The notes beneath the pieces are model-generated. The model did not search any database. It saw nothing but the letters and a program-made list of their open reading frames with translations, and was not told the origin of the DNA. The translations under genes were made by a program, and so were the position numbers. Positions 47,425-55,246 of a DNA stretch of 64,000 nucleotides are shown here, piece by piece. This DNA comes from Bradyrhizobium sp. Leo170 (GTDB lineage: Bacteria; Pseudomonadota; Alphaproteobacteria; Rhizobiales; Xanthobacteraceae). The stretch spans positions 1 through 64,000 of the forward strand of contig NZ_PSRR01000005.1 in the NCBI RefSeq assembly GCF_004296405.1, given 5' to 3'. Position 1 is the first letter of the stretch. Each line of letters starts with the position of its first letter.

Positions 47425-49014
47425 GCCGTTGTTGTTCTTGGCGTGCGCCGGTACCGCCCCGCTGTGCTGATCCCACGGCACGACACCGTAGTGACCGCCC
47501 GTGAGGTAGGCGTTGCGCCTCTCGTCCGACAGCGCCTCGGGGCGGGGATCGGCGACCGCAAAGGCGCCATTCGTCGGATTGCTCTCGCCGGCCACACCGG
47601 CGGGCCCGTCCCATTCGTTCACGCCGAGCGCCGAGTTGCGCGCGCCAACGGCGAGCCTCGGATCAGCTACCGACAGCGCACCGCCCGATGGATGAGATGA
47701 CGCCGTTACGGTGCCACCCGGTTGCTCCCAATCCGTGACCTTAAGGACATGGTGATGGGTGTGCGGACCGAAGCCTGGGCGGGGGTCAGCAACCGCACCT
47801 GCACCCGAAGCGACCTGCTGCGAACCCGTCACTGGTCGAGCATGCTCTGTCCATCCGGTCACCCGTTCCTTCGAGCTCGATGCGCCGGGATGCCAATTGT
47901 GGTGCCGCGGATCGGCGACGGCGAACGCGCCGGTGCCGGTCGTCGAGGCGCCGATGACAGCGCCGGAGGCCTCGTCGTAGCCCGTGACACGATACTTGGT
48001 CTGCTTATAGTCGTCGCGCTGCGCGGGCCGCGGATCGGCCACAGCGAGGCCGCCGCCAGCACCACCAGGTCCAGCAACTGCCGGTGAATGCTCCGGCCAT
48101 GCCACGATCCGAAAGGTGGAGTTGAAGACCTTCCGCTCAAGCCTGGGATCGGCGACCGCATAGCGGCCGGTGCCGACCGAAACATCGCCCTTGACCACGG
48201 ATGACGGCTGATCCCAATGCCCGACGCCGAGTTGCACGCTCTTCTCGTGACCGTCAATGCGGGGATCAGCGACCGATTGCGCGCTCGAGCCTGGGCTGCG
48301 CTGGGTCGTCACCGCGGCGGCGGTGCCCTTCCAGTTGTTCACGCGCAAGCCGTGGAAGTCTTGGCTCCGGATCTCGCGCGGATCGGCGACGCTGAACGCC
48401 CCGGTAGTCGCGTTCGCGCGCCCTGTTACCGTGCCCGATGTTTCGTCCCAGCGCCGGACACCAAGGACACCCCTACCCTGCGCGATACGAATGGCGCGCT
48501 CGGCCGGAGACATCGCCGCTCGTTCGGCGGCACGCTGGCCCGCTGGCGTGAAAGCCACGCGGCAGTGCAGTGCGCAGTACGGGCGGCCTTCCTCTGCGGT
48601 TCCGCCACAGAAGAAGAAATCCGGCAACTGCGGGTCACCAACTGGCCAGCGGCAATGATGCTGTTGGAGATCCAGGAGTCCCTTTCGGCGCTCGACCGGT
48701 ATCGCCGCATCGAAGGCCGAGACGTTGCTCGGATCGAAGTCCGGCGGGATCTCCTCACGTTCTTGCGGCTCTTCTACCGGCTGCCTTCGGGTAAAGTGGA
48801 CCTTCCGGCCATTCGTCCGCCTGCGGACTTTCTCGACCTCCGGAGGCGCAGGCTTCGCGCGGCCAGTGAGACCAAGCCGATGAACCTTGCCGATCACCGC
48901 ATTGCGGCTGATGCCACCGCCCAATTCCGCGGCGATCTTGCTCGTGGAAAGTCCGGCTTCCAAGAGCTTCTTCAACTGCTCGACGCGTTCGTCCGACCAG
49001 GTCAACACCGCCAT
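47170..49014 (-). CDS. GcrA-family regulator fused to tandem VADPR repeats of a C5-methyltransferase
   Basis: A 614-codon frame from ATG 49014. Residues ~1-180 are a complete GcrA-type protein: TWSDERVEQLKKLLEAGLST, GGGISRNAVIGKVHRLGLTG (HTH) and the zinc-type C-terminal part HHCRWPVGDPQLPDFFFCGG, EEGRPYCALHCRVAF. From ~200, eight units with VADPR at about 40-residue spacing follow (WDETSGTVTGRANATTGAFS, VADPR); a ninth lies past the frameshift. Each unit resembles the WDxPSxTVTG stretch before motif IX of C5-methyltransferases. After ~47425 the frame is out of register and ends in unrelated sequence. GcrA is a methylation-sensing sigma70 cofactor in alphaproteobacteria. Confidence 0.8.
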   Translation of the reverse strand: MAVLTWSDERVEQLKKLLEAGLSTSKIAAELGGGISRNAVIGKVHRLGLTGRAKPAPPEVEKVRRRTNGRKVHFTRRQPVEEPQEREEIPPDFDPSNVSAFDAAIPVERRKGLLDLQQHHCRWPVGDPQLPDFFFCGGTAEEGRPYCALHCRVAFTPAGQRAAERAAMSPAERAIRIAQGRGVLGVRRWDETSGTVTGRANATTGAFSVADPREIRSQDFHGLRVNNWKGTAAAVTTQRSPGSSAQSVADPRIDGHEKSVQLGVGHWDQPSSVVKGDVSVGTGRYAVADPRLERKVFNSTFRIVAWPEHSPAVAGPGGAGGGLAVADPRPAQRDDYKQTKYRVTGYDEASGAVIGASTTGTGAFAVADPRHHNWHPGASSSKERVTGWTEHARPVTGSQQVASGAGAVADPRPGFGPHTHHHVLKVTDWEQPGGTVTASSHPSGGALSVADPRLAVGARNSALGVNEWDGPAGVAGESNPTNGAFAVADPRPEALSDERRNAYLTGGHYGVVPWDQHSGAVPAHAKNNNGPWSSPTHDIPATVPRRRLRHGTSYRPRTTSWYVSSVRWMGRGTGRSRPWNSPRYKASSTSTMSRNGQRFRLIRLIKTGRRTSSA

Positions 49015-49208
49015 CACTTCACCGTCTTTCGGCGATCGCGTATCTCGGAGAACTTTTTCGTCCCGCGGTGAAGAAACCATGTGCGGATGTCCGCCCAGAG
49101 CTTTCCACGCTCGAGCCAGACGTCGCGCCTAGCGCTGTGGTGTTCGGCTAGGCTGGCGCAGAAGCTGCCGATGTTGACCGCAATGTCGGAGAGGAGGAGA
49201 TAGAACAC
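49014..49208 (-). CDS. Small phage protein upstream of the GcrA fusion
   Basis: A 64-residue protein starting MFYLLLSDIAVNIGSFCASL, then ARRDVWLERGKLWADIRTWF. A mildly hydrophobic N terminus is followed by a basic C terminus. Its TGA overlaps the ATG of the GcrA-fusion gene (ATGA), which supports that it is translated. Confidence 0.5.
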   Translation of the reverse strand: MFYLLLSDIAVNIGSFCASLAEHHSARRDVWLERGKLWADIRTWFLHRGTKKFSEIRDRRKTVK

Positions 49209-49259
49209 CTGGAGGACTTTCGAAGTAGACGACCGCGCGGCCGGCGCGGCGGCGGCGCG

Positions 49260-49595
49260 TCAGCGCTTGGCGTTCAATTCCATACGAAGCTGCTCGACCT
49301 CGCGGTCTTCGGCGGCGCGGGCAGCCTCACGCTCGGCGAGGCGCCGGCGCAGGATCTCGCCCTTGATCCATCGCTCCCGCGTCCGCTCCGGCACCTGCTT
49401 CCAGAATGCTTCGAAGAACTCGGCCCCTTCAGGCTCCGCCAACAGATGAAAGAACTCTTCGAATGCGATCGCGCGCGCGCCGGACTTCCAGTTGTCGATT
49501 GTTCGGATCGAGCACCGAGCTCCATGAGCCAGGTTCTTTCGGCTGCCGCCCATCAGATGGTGCGCTAACCGTATGATTTCGGCAGTCAGATTCAT
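49260..49595 (-). CDS. HTH regulator divergent from the right early module
   Basis: A 111-residue protein starting MNLTAEIIRLAHHLMGGSRK. Residues ~17-40 (NLAHGARCSIRTIDNWKSGA) form a Cro-like HTH, and a long charged C-terminal helix follows (RRRLAEREAARAAEDREVEQ). It is the first gene of the minus-strand block and diverges from the plus-strand block at 49681, a usual place for a phage switch regulator. Confidence 0.65.
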   Translation of the reverse strand: MNLTAEIIRLAHHLMGGSRKNLAHGARCSIRTIDNWKSGARAIAFEEFFHLLAEPEGAEFFEAFWKQVPERTRERWIKGEILRRRLAEREAARAAEDREVEQLRMELNAKR

Positions 49596-49680
49596 GGCCT
49601 GCACATTCGTTCGCGATGTGCTGCACGAACGTTCAGCACCACAATTTGCGTCCCGCGAGAGGCTGATGGAAACTGTTCCC

Positions 49681-49791
49681 ATGATGAACACCCCCTATTT
49701 CCCGAGAAAAAACGAGATCGCCACGCCGGTGACGATCGACATCAAAGACGACGACTGGGCGCGCGCGCCCTGGCCGGAACACGGATGCTGA
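49681..49791 (+). CDS. 36-residue acidic peptide at the start of the right early module
   Basis: The frame encodes MMNTPYFPRKNEIATPVTID then IKDDDWARAPWPEHGC. It overlaps the next frame by seven bases. Likely a real first gene by position, though short. Confidence 0.4.
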   Translation: MMNTPYFPRKNEIATPVTIDIKDDDWARAPWPEHGC

Positions 49792-49982
49792 TCGCGGAGG
49801 AATCCTTCGACGCGATGCTGCAGATGCTGATCGATGGCGGGCTGGTGCCGAAGAGCTGCGCCGCGGTCATGCTCGACCGCCTTTCTGCCCGGCTGCTATC
49901 GGCAATGACAGTGGGGTCAAACTCAAGGTCAAACGCCGGATCAAGAGGGCCGACAACGATAGGGGTTACTCGACCAGCCTAA
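49785..49982 (+). CDS. Small protein with a disrupted C terminus
   Basis: The first ~43 residues (MLIAEESFDAMLQMLIDGGL, VPKSCAAVMLDRLSARLLSA) look like a genuine short helical protein. From about 49916 another frame takes over with ATPase-like sequence, so the remaining residues (NSRSNAGSRGPTTIGVTRPA) are probably out-of-frame. The likely cause is a deletion that joined this gene to the middle of the ATPase gene. Confidence 0.45.
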   Translation: MLIAEESFDAMLQMLIDGGLVPKSCAAVMLDRLSARLLSAMTVGSNSRSNAGSRGPTTIGVTRPA

Positions 49983-50080
49983 CAATCGAGGGGGCCGATG
50001 GCGCCAAATTTTCGAATCCGCAGCAGATCCTGAATAGCCTGATCGGCTCGCTGAGTTGCGATCCTCTCGAATTTATCGCG

Positions 50081-51022
50081 ATGAAGCCGAAAGATCAGTT
50101 CGACCTGCTGAAGCGCTTCGTTCCCGGTGTCGATTTCGATGCCATCGCCGAGGCGAACAAAAAGGACTTCGACAAGCGGACGGAGGTTAATAGGGACGCC
50201 AAGTCGCGGCGAACACGAGCTGACGCTATCGCGATCGATGAGACGGCGCCGACGGCTCGGGTTGACGAGGCTGCTCTCGTCGCCGAGCTCGCCGCTGCCG
50301 GCGAGCAGAACGCGCAGGTCGAGCGGTACCGGGCGACCCAGGCCGCGCGCAAGCAGCGCGCCGCAGCGCTCGATGCCTCTGCCGAGCAGAAGCGGAAGCG
50401 CATCCAGGAACTGCGCGACGAAATCGAGCGATTGGAACTCGGCGAGCAAGAGGACGAAGCAGCCGCTGCCGATGTCCGGATGGAGATCGCCGATGCCGGC
50501 GACGAACCGGCGTCGATCGATACCGCTGCGCTCCAAGACACGATAGCGGCGGCACGAGACGAGAATGCCAGATTCGATGCGGCGGAGCGCGCCCGTGCCG
50601 AGAAAGAACGGCTCGTCCAGGAAGCCACAGTTCTCGAGCGGCAGTCCGCCACCCTGACCAAAGCCATGGAGGATCGCGAGAAGGCGAAGCAGGACGCGAT
50701 CGCGGCAGCGAAGATGCCGATCCCGGGCATCACGTTCGGTGACGGCGTTGTGCTGCTCGACGGCCACCCGCTTGGCCAAGCCAGTCAGGCGCAGAAGCTG
50801 AGCACCGCGATCGCCATTGCGGTGGCGCTGCAGCCGAAGCTCCGTTTCATCACCACGAAGAACGCGGCGCTGCTCGACGACGAAAGCTGGAAGGCGCTCG
50901 CTGACCTCGCCGAGCAGCAGGATCTGCTGATTATTGCCGAGACGGTGAATTCCAGCCGGCCGACCGCCGTCGTGATCGAGGATGGCCACGTCAAGGGCGC
51001 CGTGCACCAGGCAGCGGAGTAA
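50081..51022 (+). CDS. SMC/RecN-like ATPase, N-terminally truncated
   Basis: A 313-residue frame. In the same frame the homologous sequence already begins near 49916 without a start codon (VKLKVKRRIKRADNDRGYST, LTIEGADGAKFSNPQQILNS). The region then has a long coiled coil (residues ~65-200) and the C-terminal ATPase lobe DGVVLLDGHPLGQASQAQKL (signature-like) and RFITTKNAALLDDESWKALA (Walker B/D-loop region). Phage proteins of this type normally start with a ~110-residue Walker A lobe, which is missing here. The product probably cannot bind ATP. They usually act with RecE-type exonucleases, whose gene follows. Confidence 0.7.
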   Translation: MKPKDQFDLLKRFVPGVDFDAIAEANKKDFDKRTEVNRDAKSRRTRADAIAIDETAPTARVDEAALVAELAAAGEQNAQVERYRATQAARKQRAAALDASAEQKRKRIQELRDEIERLELGEQEDEAAAADVRMEIADAGDEPASIDTAALQDTIAAARDENARFDAAERARAEKERLVQEATVLERQSATLTKAMEDREKAKQDAIAAAKMPIPGITFGDGVVLLDGHPLGQASQAQKLSTAIAIAVALQPKLRFITTKNAALLDDESWKALADLAEQQDLLIIAETVNSSRPTAVVIEDGHVKGAVHQAAE

Positions 51023-51027
51023 CAACC

Positions 51028-51387
51028 GTGTCTGAAAGCAAGGTCGAAATTCACGTCCAGTTGAAGCGCCCTCGCCGCTTCGTCCTGCTCCTTATCCAGG
51101 CCTGCTTCTGGACCATGTTGATCGGCTCGATCGCGGTGTCCCGCGTCTGGCTCGGAGGATCATTCCTCGTCGAGATCCTCGCCACGATCTTCTCGATCGC
51201 AATGCTCGCGAAGTTCGCCCTTCAGTTTGCCGGCAAGGAAGTCGAGATGTCGACCGATGACGTCGCGGCCTGGCTCCGGGATGGCGCGCGTCGGACGTCA
51301 AGGAATGGGTGGCTGCCCGCTCCGCCAAGATCATCACCATGTCGAAGGTTCGCCAATGAACGCGCTCGTCTCCGCCCCGATTTCTAA
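51028..51387 (+). CDS. Two-helix membrane protein, frameshifted near its end
   Basis: A 119-residue frame from GTG 51028. Residues ~18-40 and ~45-67 are hydrophobic (FVLLLIQACFWTMLIGSIAV; EILATIFSIAMLAKFALQFA). After STDDVAAWLRDG the second frame is more natural (SDVKEWVAARSAKIITMSKV), and it would end with ...RQ-TGA exactly overlapping the ATG of the next gene at 51356. This points to one missing base near 51283. Unknown function. Confidence 0.6.
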   Translation: MSESKVEIHVQLKRPRRFVLLLIQACFWTMLIGSIAVSRVWLGGSFLVEILATIFSIAMLAKFALQFAGKEVEMSTDDVAAWLRDGARRTSRNGWLPAPPRSSPCRRFANERARLRPDF

Positions 51388-52465
51388 TAACGTCGTCCGT
51401 TTCGAGCCCGGCATTTATTTCGGTGTCCCGGAAGCTGAATACCACGCCGACCAGTCGCTCGGCTCCACTTCGCTGAAAGAACTGATCATCGACCCTGTCG
51501 AGTATCAGCACGACCAGCTCTATCCGGGGGTCGAGAAAGAAACCATGGCGCTCAAGTGGGGCCATGCGATTCATTGCCGTGCCTTGGAAGGGCGGCTCTC
51601 CCTCGCGGAACGGTTCGCCATTGCGCCGGCAGTGACGGACTACAAGGATGCATTGGTGACGATGGAGCATCTCCGGAGTCACTGCAAACTGGTTGGGGTC
51701 AAGCCTGGCAAGAAGAAGGAAGAAGCGATCGCGGCCATCCGCGAATTCGACAAGGATGTCCTGATCTGGGACGAGATCATCGCCAAGTTCGAAGCTGAGA
51801 ATGTCGGCCGAACCATCATTCCGCGGGATGCTCTGCACGAGATCGAGATGGCGGCGCGCTGGATGCAGCGTGATCCAAAACTCGCGCCGGTCATGCGCGA
51901 CGGTACCTTTGTCGCTGGCGCTAGCGAAGTAAGCATCTTCTACGTAGAGAATGGTGTGCGACTGAAGGCGCGCATCGACCACCTCCTCTCGCACGCCATC
52001 ATCGATTTGAAGTCGTTCCGTCCCTTCTTCAAGGAGCGCGCGCTCGAAGCGGCGAAGAAGGCGGTTTCGCGGATGCGTTACGATCTGCAGGCCGGTGCCT
52101 ACATCAAGGCGCTGCGTGCCGCCGCCAAGCTCTATGCCGAGGGCCGGGTTTTCAACAATCCCTATGACAGGGAATTTCTGGACTCGGTGTTTCGAGCGCT
52201 TGCCGTCGCCGAAACCGATGCGGATTCCGACGACGCCCTGAAGTGGGTGTGGGTGATGATCAAGGCGAGCGGCGCTCCGCAGCCTGTCGTCGGCGAATTC
52301 GACTTGAGCAGCATGATCTTTAAGCAGGCCGTCGCCGACGTCGACGGCGCGATCGTAGCCTACCGCGGGCTCATGGAAAAATACGGCCCGGACAATGAGT
52401 GGGAGCCGGACATTCCAGCCCAGAAATGGGGCGACACCGACTGGTCGCCATACGCCTTCATCTGA
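51356..52465 (+). CDS. RecE/exonuclease VIII-like PD-(D/E)XK exonuclease
   Basis: A 369-residue protein. The N-terminal GIYFGVPEAEYHADQSLGST and SLKELIIDPVEYQHDQL are typical for phage RecE-like exonucleases ('Y....s.S.Lk.l..sP..y'). WGHAIHCRALEG follows; the catalytic core is VRLKARIDHLLSHAIIDLKS, with the Asp and D-x-K equivalents, then YDLQAGAYIKAL (the QxxxY-type motif). It would resect dsDNA 5'-3' to leave 3' tails for the annealing protein encoded next. Start ATG 51356. Confidence 0.88.
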   Translation: MNALVSAPISNNVVRFEPGIYFGVPEAEYHADQSLGSTSLKELIIDPVEYQHDQLYPGVEKETMALKWGHAIHCRALEGRLSLAERFAIAPAVTDYKDALVTMEHLRSHCKLVGVKPGKKKEEAIAAIREFDKDVLIWDEIIAKFEAENVGRTIIPRDALHEIEMAARWMQRDPKLAPVMRDGTFVAGASEVSIFYVENGVRLKARIDHLLSHAIIDLKSFRPFFKERALEAAKKAVSRMRYDLQAGAYIKALRAAAKLYAEGRVFNNPYDREFLDSVFRALAVAETDADSDDALKWVWVMIKASGAPQPVVGEFDLSSMIFKQAVADVDGAIVAYRGLMEKYGPDNEWEPDIPAQKWGDTDWSPYAFI

Positions 52466-52481
52466 TCATTGAGGAACGGAA

Positions 52482-53822
52482 ATGCAGCAGCAAATCATTT
52501 CACCCGCAGATTCAATCCGAATGGAAGCAACCGGGCTTGTGCCGGACCACATGATGGACTCCGCACTGCCGGCAATCCTGAAGGCAGAGATCGATAGCCA
52601 AATTGCAACGGCGAAGGCATTCCCGCGGAGCATTCATAAAGCAATCGAAAATATTTGCACGCTGGCCACCCTCGACGAGGAGACCGCGGCGGAGTGTCTC
52701 TATGCTCTCGTTCGAAAAAAGAAGCAGCGCGGTCGGAACGGCCCGACCGACGAGACCGAAAATAAGCCGATCGAAGGACCGAGCATCCGCCTTGCTGAGA
52801 TTGCCGCGCAGTGTTGGGGCAACAATCGCATTAAGGCTCGCGTCATCACCGTCAACAAGAAGGATGGTTGGGTTGAGGCGCTGGGCGTATTCCATGATCT
52901 CGAAACGAACATGGCATCCGAAGCGACGATCCGACGCAATATCCTGACGTCGGGAGGGCATGTCTTCTCCAATGACATGATCACGGTGACCGGCAATGCG
53001 GCCGCCGCGATCGCGAAGCGCAATGCGATCCTGGCCGGCATCCCGCGCGGCGTCACCCGGCAGGCTTATTATGCCGCACGCGCCATCGTCGCCGGTACCA
53101 CGGCCACCCTGTCCGAGAACCGAGAAAAGGCAATTAGGGCCTTTGCTTCGTTCGGCGTCACGCCCGATCAGATCTTCGAAGCGCTCGGCATCGAGGGCGA
53201 AGGTGACATCAAACTCGACCACATCGCGACCCTGCGCGGCATGTTCATGTCGATCAAGAACGGGGAAGCGACGGTCGAGGAGATGTTCGCCAAGGAGAAG
53301 CCGACTGAGGGCGATCCAAACTACAATCCGCTGGTCAAGAACACGGCCGGCGCGACCGATCAACAGACGCATCAAGCTGATGCGGCCCAGACCGAAAGTC
53401 GATCTGGAGCCGACCAGCAAATCGGCCATGCCGGTGAGAAGCCGGCTACGGATTCAGGTCAGGGTACCAGCGGAGCGACGCAGTCCCGAGACCAGGCATC
53501 GGCTTCCCCAGCCCCGGCCGATGCCGGGACGAGCCAGCGCGACACTGGCTCGTCCCAACCTGATTTGCTGTCCGGTACACCTCCCGCCGGCGGCAATGTG
53601 CGGTCGACTGAGGTCCGCCAGTCGGCCGAGGGAGCGGACCAGGTCTCCCGTGGCGGGACGACCGGGTCCGCTCCCGATCAACTTCGCTCCTACAGCAAGG
53701 CGTTGGCGCAAATCGAAAACGGAGGCCCGGCGAAACTCGGGAGGATGTCTCTCGCCTGGTACGAAAAGAACGGGAAAGAGAGCGCCTTCAACGACTCCGA
53801 CCACCAGAAAAGGCGAAATTGA
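52482..53822 (+). CDS. Probable single-strand annealing protein (RecT-like role), frameshifted near its end
   Basis: A 446-residue protein downstream of the RecE-like exonuclease. The core (residues ~85-265) reads GPSIRLAEIAAQCWGNNRIK, GVFHDLETNMASEATIRRNI, ITVTGNAAAAIAKRNAILAG, a pattern found in phage proteins paired with exonucleases; the annealing role is inferred from the pairing. Residues ~285-400 are a low-complexity Gln/Ser/Gly/Ala region. The conserved end SLAWYEKNGKESAF is followed by an apparent 1-base loss in AAAA at 53808-53811. The other frame continues AKLILAAHTKRLTGEITMEA and stops overlapping the next ATG. Confidence 0.7.
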   Translation: MQQQIISPADSIRMEATGLVPDHMMDSALPAILKAEIDSQIATAKAFPRSIHKAIENICTLATLDEETAAECLYALVRKKKQRGRNGPTDETENKPIEGPSIRLAEIAAQCWGNNRIKARVITVNKKDGWVEALGVFHDLETNMASEATIRRNILTSGGHVFSNDMITVTGNAAAAIAKRNAILAGIPRGVTRQAYYAARAIVAGTTATLSENREKAIRAFASFGVTPDQIFEALGIEGEGDIKLDHIATLRGMFMSIKNGEATVEEMFAKEKPTEGDPNYNPLVKNTAGATDQQTHQADAAQTESRSGADQQIGHAGEKPATDSGQGTSGATQSRDQASASPAPADAGTSQRDTGSSQPDLLSGTPPAGGNVRSTEVRQSAEGADQVSRGGTTGSAPDQLRSYSKALAQIENGGPAKLGRMSLAWYEKNGKESAFNDSDHQKRRN

Positions 53823-53904
53823 TCCTGGCGGCTCACACGAAGCGCCTCACCGGCGAGATCACGATGGAGGCCTGTCTCAAGCAGGTCGAGGAGATCGTCG
53901 CACG

Positions 53905-54369
53905 ATGACGATCCTCGACAAGCCACCTCCGGAATGGAAGCGCCCGCCGATCCCATGCAAGGTCAAGCTTCAGGTTCTCCTCAACCAGGAGGGCCGAAGC
54001 ACCATCAACAATGAGAAGCTCGGTCGGATCGAACATACCAACTTCGATCACCGGCCGGCGCTCGAGGCTCGGAAGTTCGATACCGCCGCCTGGGACACGA
54101 TCCCGCCGGCGAATGATCCGAATTTCATCGAGGCGATCACGGTCAACCAGCACGACCGACGGAGCAACGGGCCAGGAGGGACGCGCCGGATCACAACGCG
54201 TGGATCCGACACCGGCGAGCGCGCGAGGACGCGCAAGATCCAGCGCAGCCACACCGAGCACCAGGCCGCTATGGAGGCTAAGGCGAAGGGCCGCCCTCGC
54301 CCGAAGTCAGCCAAACCGAAACGCCCGATCCGCGGCCGTTCGACCTTCCCAAAGAGGAAATTGGCATGA
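53905..54369 (+). CDS. HNH-endonuclease-like phage protein
   Basis: A 154-residue protein starting MTILDKPPPEWKRPPIPCKV. The segment GRIEHTNFDHRPALEARKFD, then IPPANDPNFIEAITVNQHDR follows the pattern of HNH-type proteins encoded in phage recombination regions ('fDHrPal..R..d....d..P..ndp..l..l...cH...T.g'), with His and Asp candidates for the metal site. The C terminus is basic. Start ATG 53905 overlaps the restored frame of the upstream gene. Confidence 0.75.
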   Translation: MTILDKPPPEWKRPPIPCKVKLQVLLNQEGRSTINNEKLGRIEHTNFDHRPALEARKFDTAAWDTIPPANDPNFIEAITVNQHDRRSNGPGGTRRITTRGSDTGERARTRKIQRSHTEHQAAMEAKAKGRPRPKSAKPKRPIRGRSTFPKRKLA

Positions 54370-54950
54370 GCATGCTGCTGGCTACGGCGCCCGAGTTCGC
54401 AAGCGCCGCCGCGCTGGCCCGCCACTATGCGGCCGTCCGGTCGAGGATGCCGCGCGTCGTCCCGCCCACGCCGCGGCCAAACCCGTTCTTGCCAAAGCCC
54501 GTCATCATTATGCTCCCGCCGCCCACCGACATCGTCCCGGATCAGCGGCGCGCGCCGCGCGAGCGTGTCGCCCGACTGACCGCTGAGGCCGAGCAGACCG
54601 CAATCCGACGCGCCATCTCAGCCTATTTCGACGCCGCGGCCGATACGCCTCTCGGCTACGGCACGAAGGTAAGGATGAAGATTCTCCATGCCGCAATCGC
54701 CGGCGCGTTCAAGGTAGGCCGCGATGTCGTTCTCCAGAAGTCCCGCTGGAGCGGATCTTGCCGCATCCGCCTGATCTCGATCGGCCTCGCCCACCGCCTC
54801 GTATCCGACAGCCCAAGCGCCGTCGGGATCGCGTTCGGCGTCGACCATAGCTGCGTCTGGAATGCACGCAGGCGGGTCGGCGCCCTCATCGAGGACATCC
54901 TGGTCGAGATGTACGACGGCGCGTCCTGCTCTCTCGGAGGGCGAGAATGA
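54366..54950 (+). CDS. DnaA domain IV-like DNA-binding protein
   Basis: A 194-residue protein. Residues ~105-180 (LHAAIAGAFKVGRDVVLQKS, RIRLISIGLAHRLVSDSPSA, VGIAFGVDHSCVWNARRRVG) follow the C-terminal DNA-binding domain of DnaA ('..v...l..ksR......R.ia..L.......s...iG..fG.dHstV..a..ki'). The AAA+ motor of DnaA is absent. It could bind DnaA-box-like sites in the phage or host origin. ATGA overlaps both neighbours. Confidence 0.75.
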   Translation: MSMLLATAPEFASAAALARHYAAVRSRMPRVVPPTPRPNPFLPKPVIIMLPPPTDIVPDQRRAPRERVARLTAEAEQTAIRRAISAYFDAAADTPLGYGTKVRMKILHAAIAGAFKVGRDVVLQKSRWSGSCRIRLISIGLAHRLVSDSPSAVGIAFGVDHSCVWNARRRVGALIEDILVEMYDGASCSLGGRE

Positions 54951-55246
54951 CGGATCCTGCCAAACCCATCATCCGGCGGCGCATGACGTTTCACATGCGC
55001 GCCACCGGCGGCTCGACTTATGGCCACGACCTCCTCGACGAAGGCGGCGACATAATCGGTTCACTCTCGTCGTGGCTCGGCACCGGCAAGAACAGCGGAC
55101 AATCGCATGACGTCTACAAGCTTCGCGACGATCCCCGTGAATTCGAGACGTTCGTGCAGTTCCGCGAGGCCTATCTCGCCAAGCTCGAGCAAACCCGCCG
55201 CGACAAGGAATGGACAGACGCGGCACCAGAAGGAGCCACGAAGTGA
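54947..55246 (+). CDS. Hypothetical phage protein, 99 residues
   Basis: The protein starts MTDPAKPIIRRRMTFHMRAT, then GDIIGSLSSWLGTGKNSGQS and FETFVQFREAYLAKLEQTRR. No family recognised. Coupled by ATGA to the DnaA-C-like gene and by GTGA to the radical SAM gene. Confidence 0.6.
   Translation: MTDPAKPIIRRRMTFHMRATGGSTYGHDLLDEGGDIIGSLSSWLGTGKNSGQSHDVYKLRDDPREFETFVQFREAYLAKLEQTRRDKEWTDAAPEGATK

Noticed and set aside
54366-54950. Full DnaA initiator
   Set aside because: No Walker A/B or AAA+ region; only domain-IV-like sequence is present.
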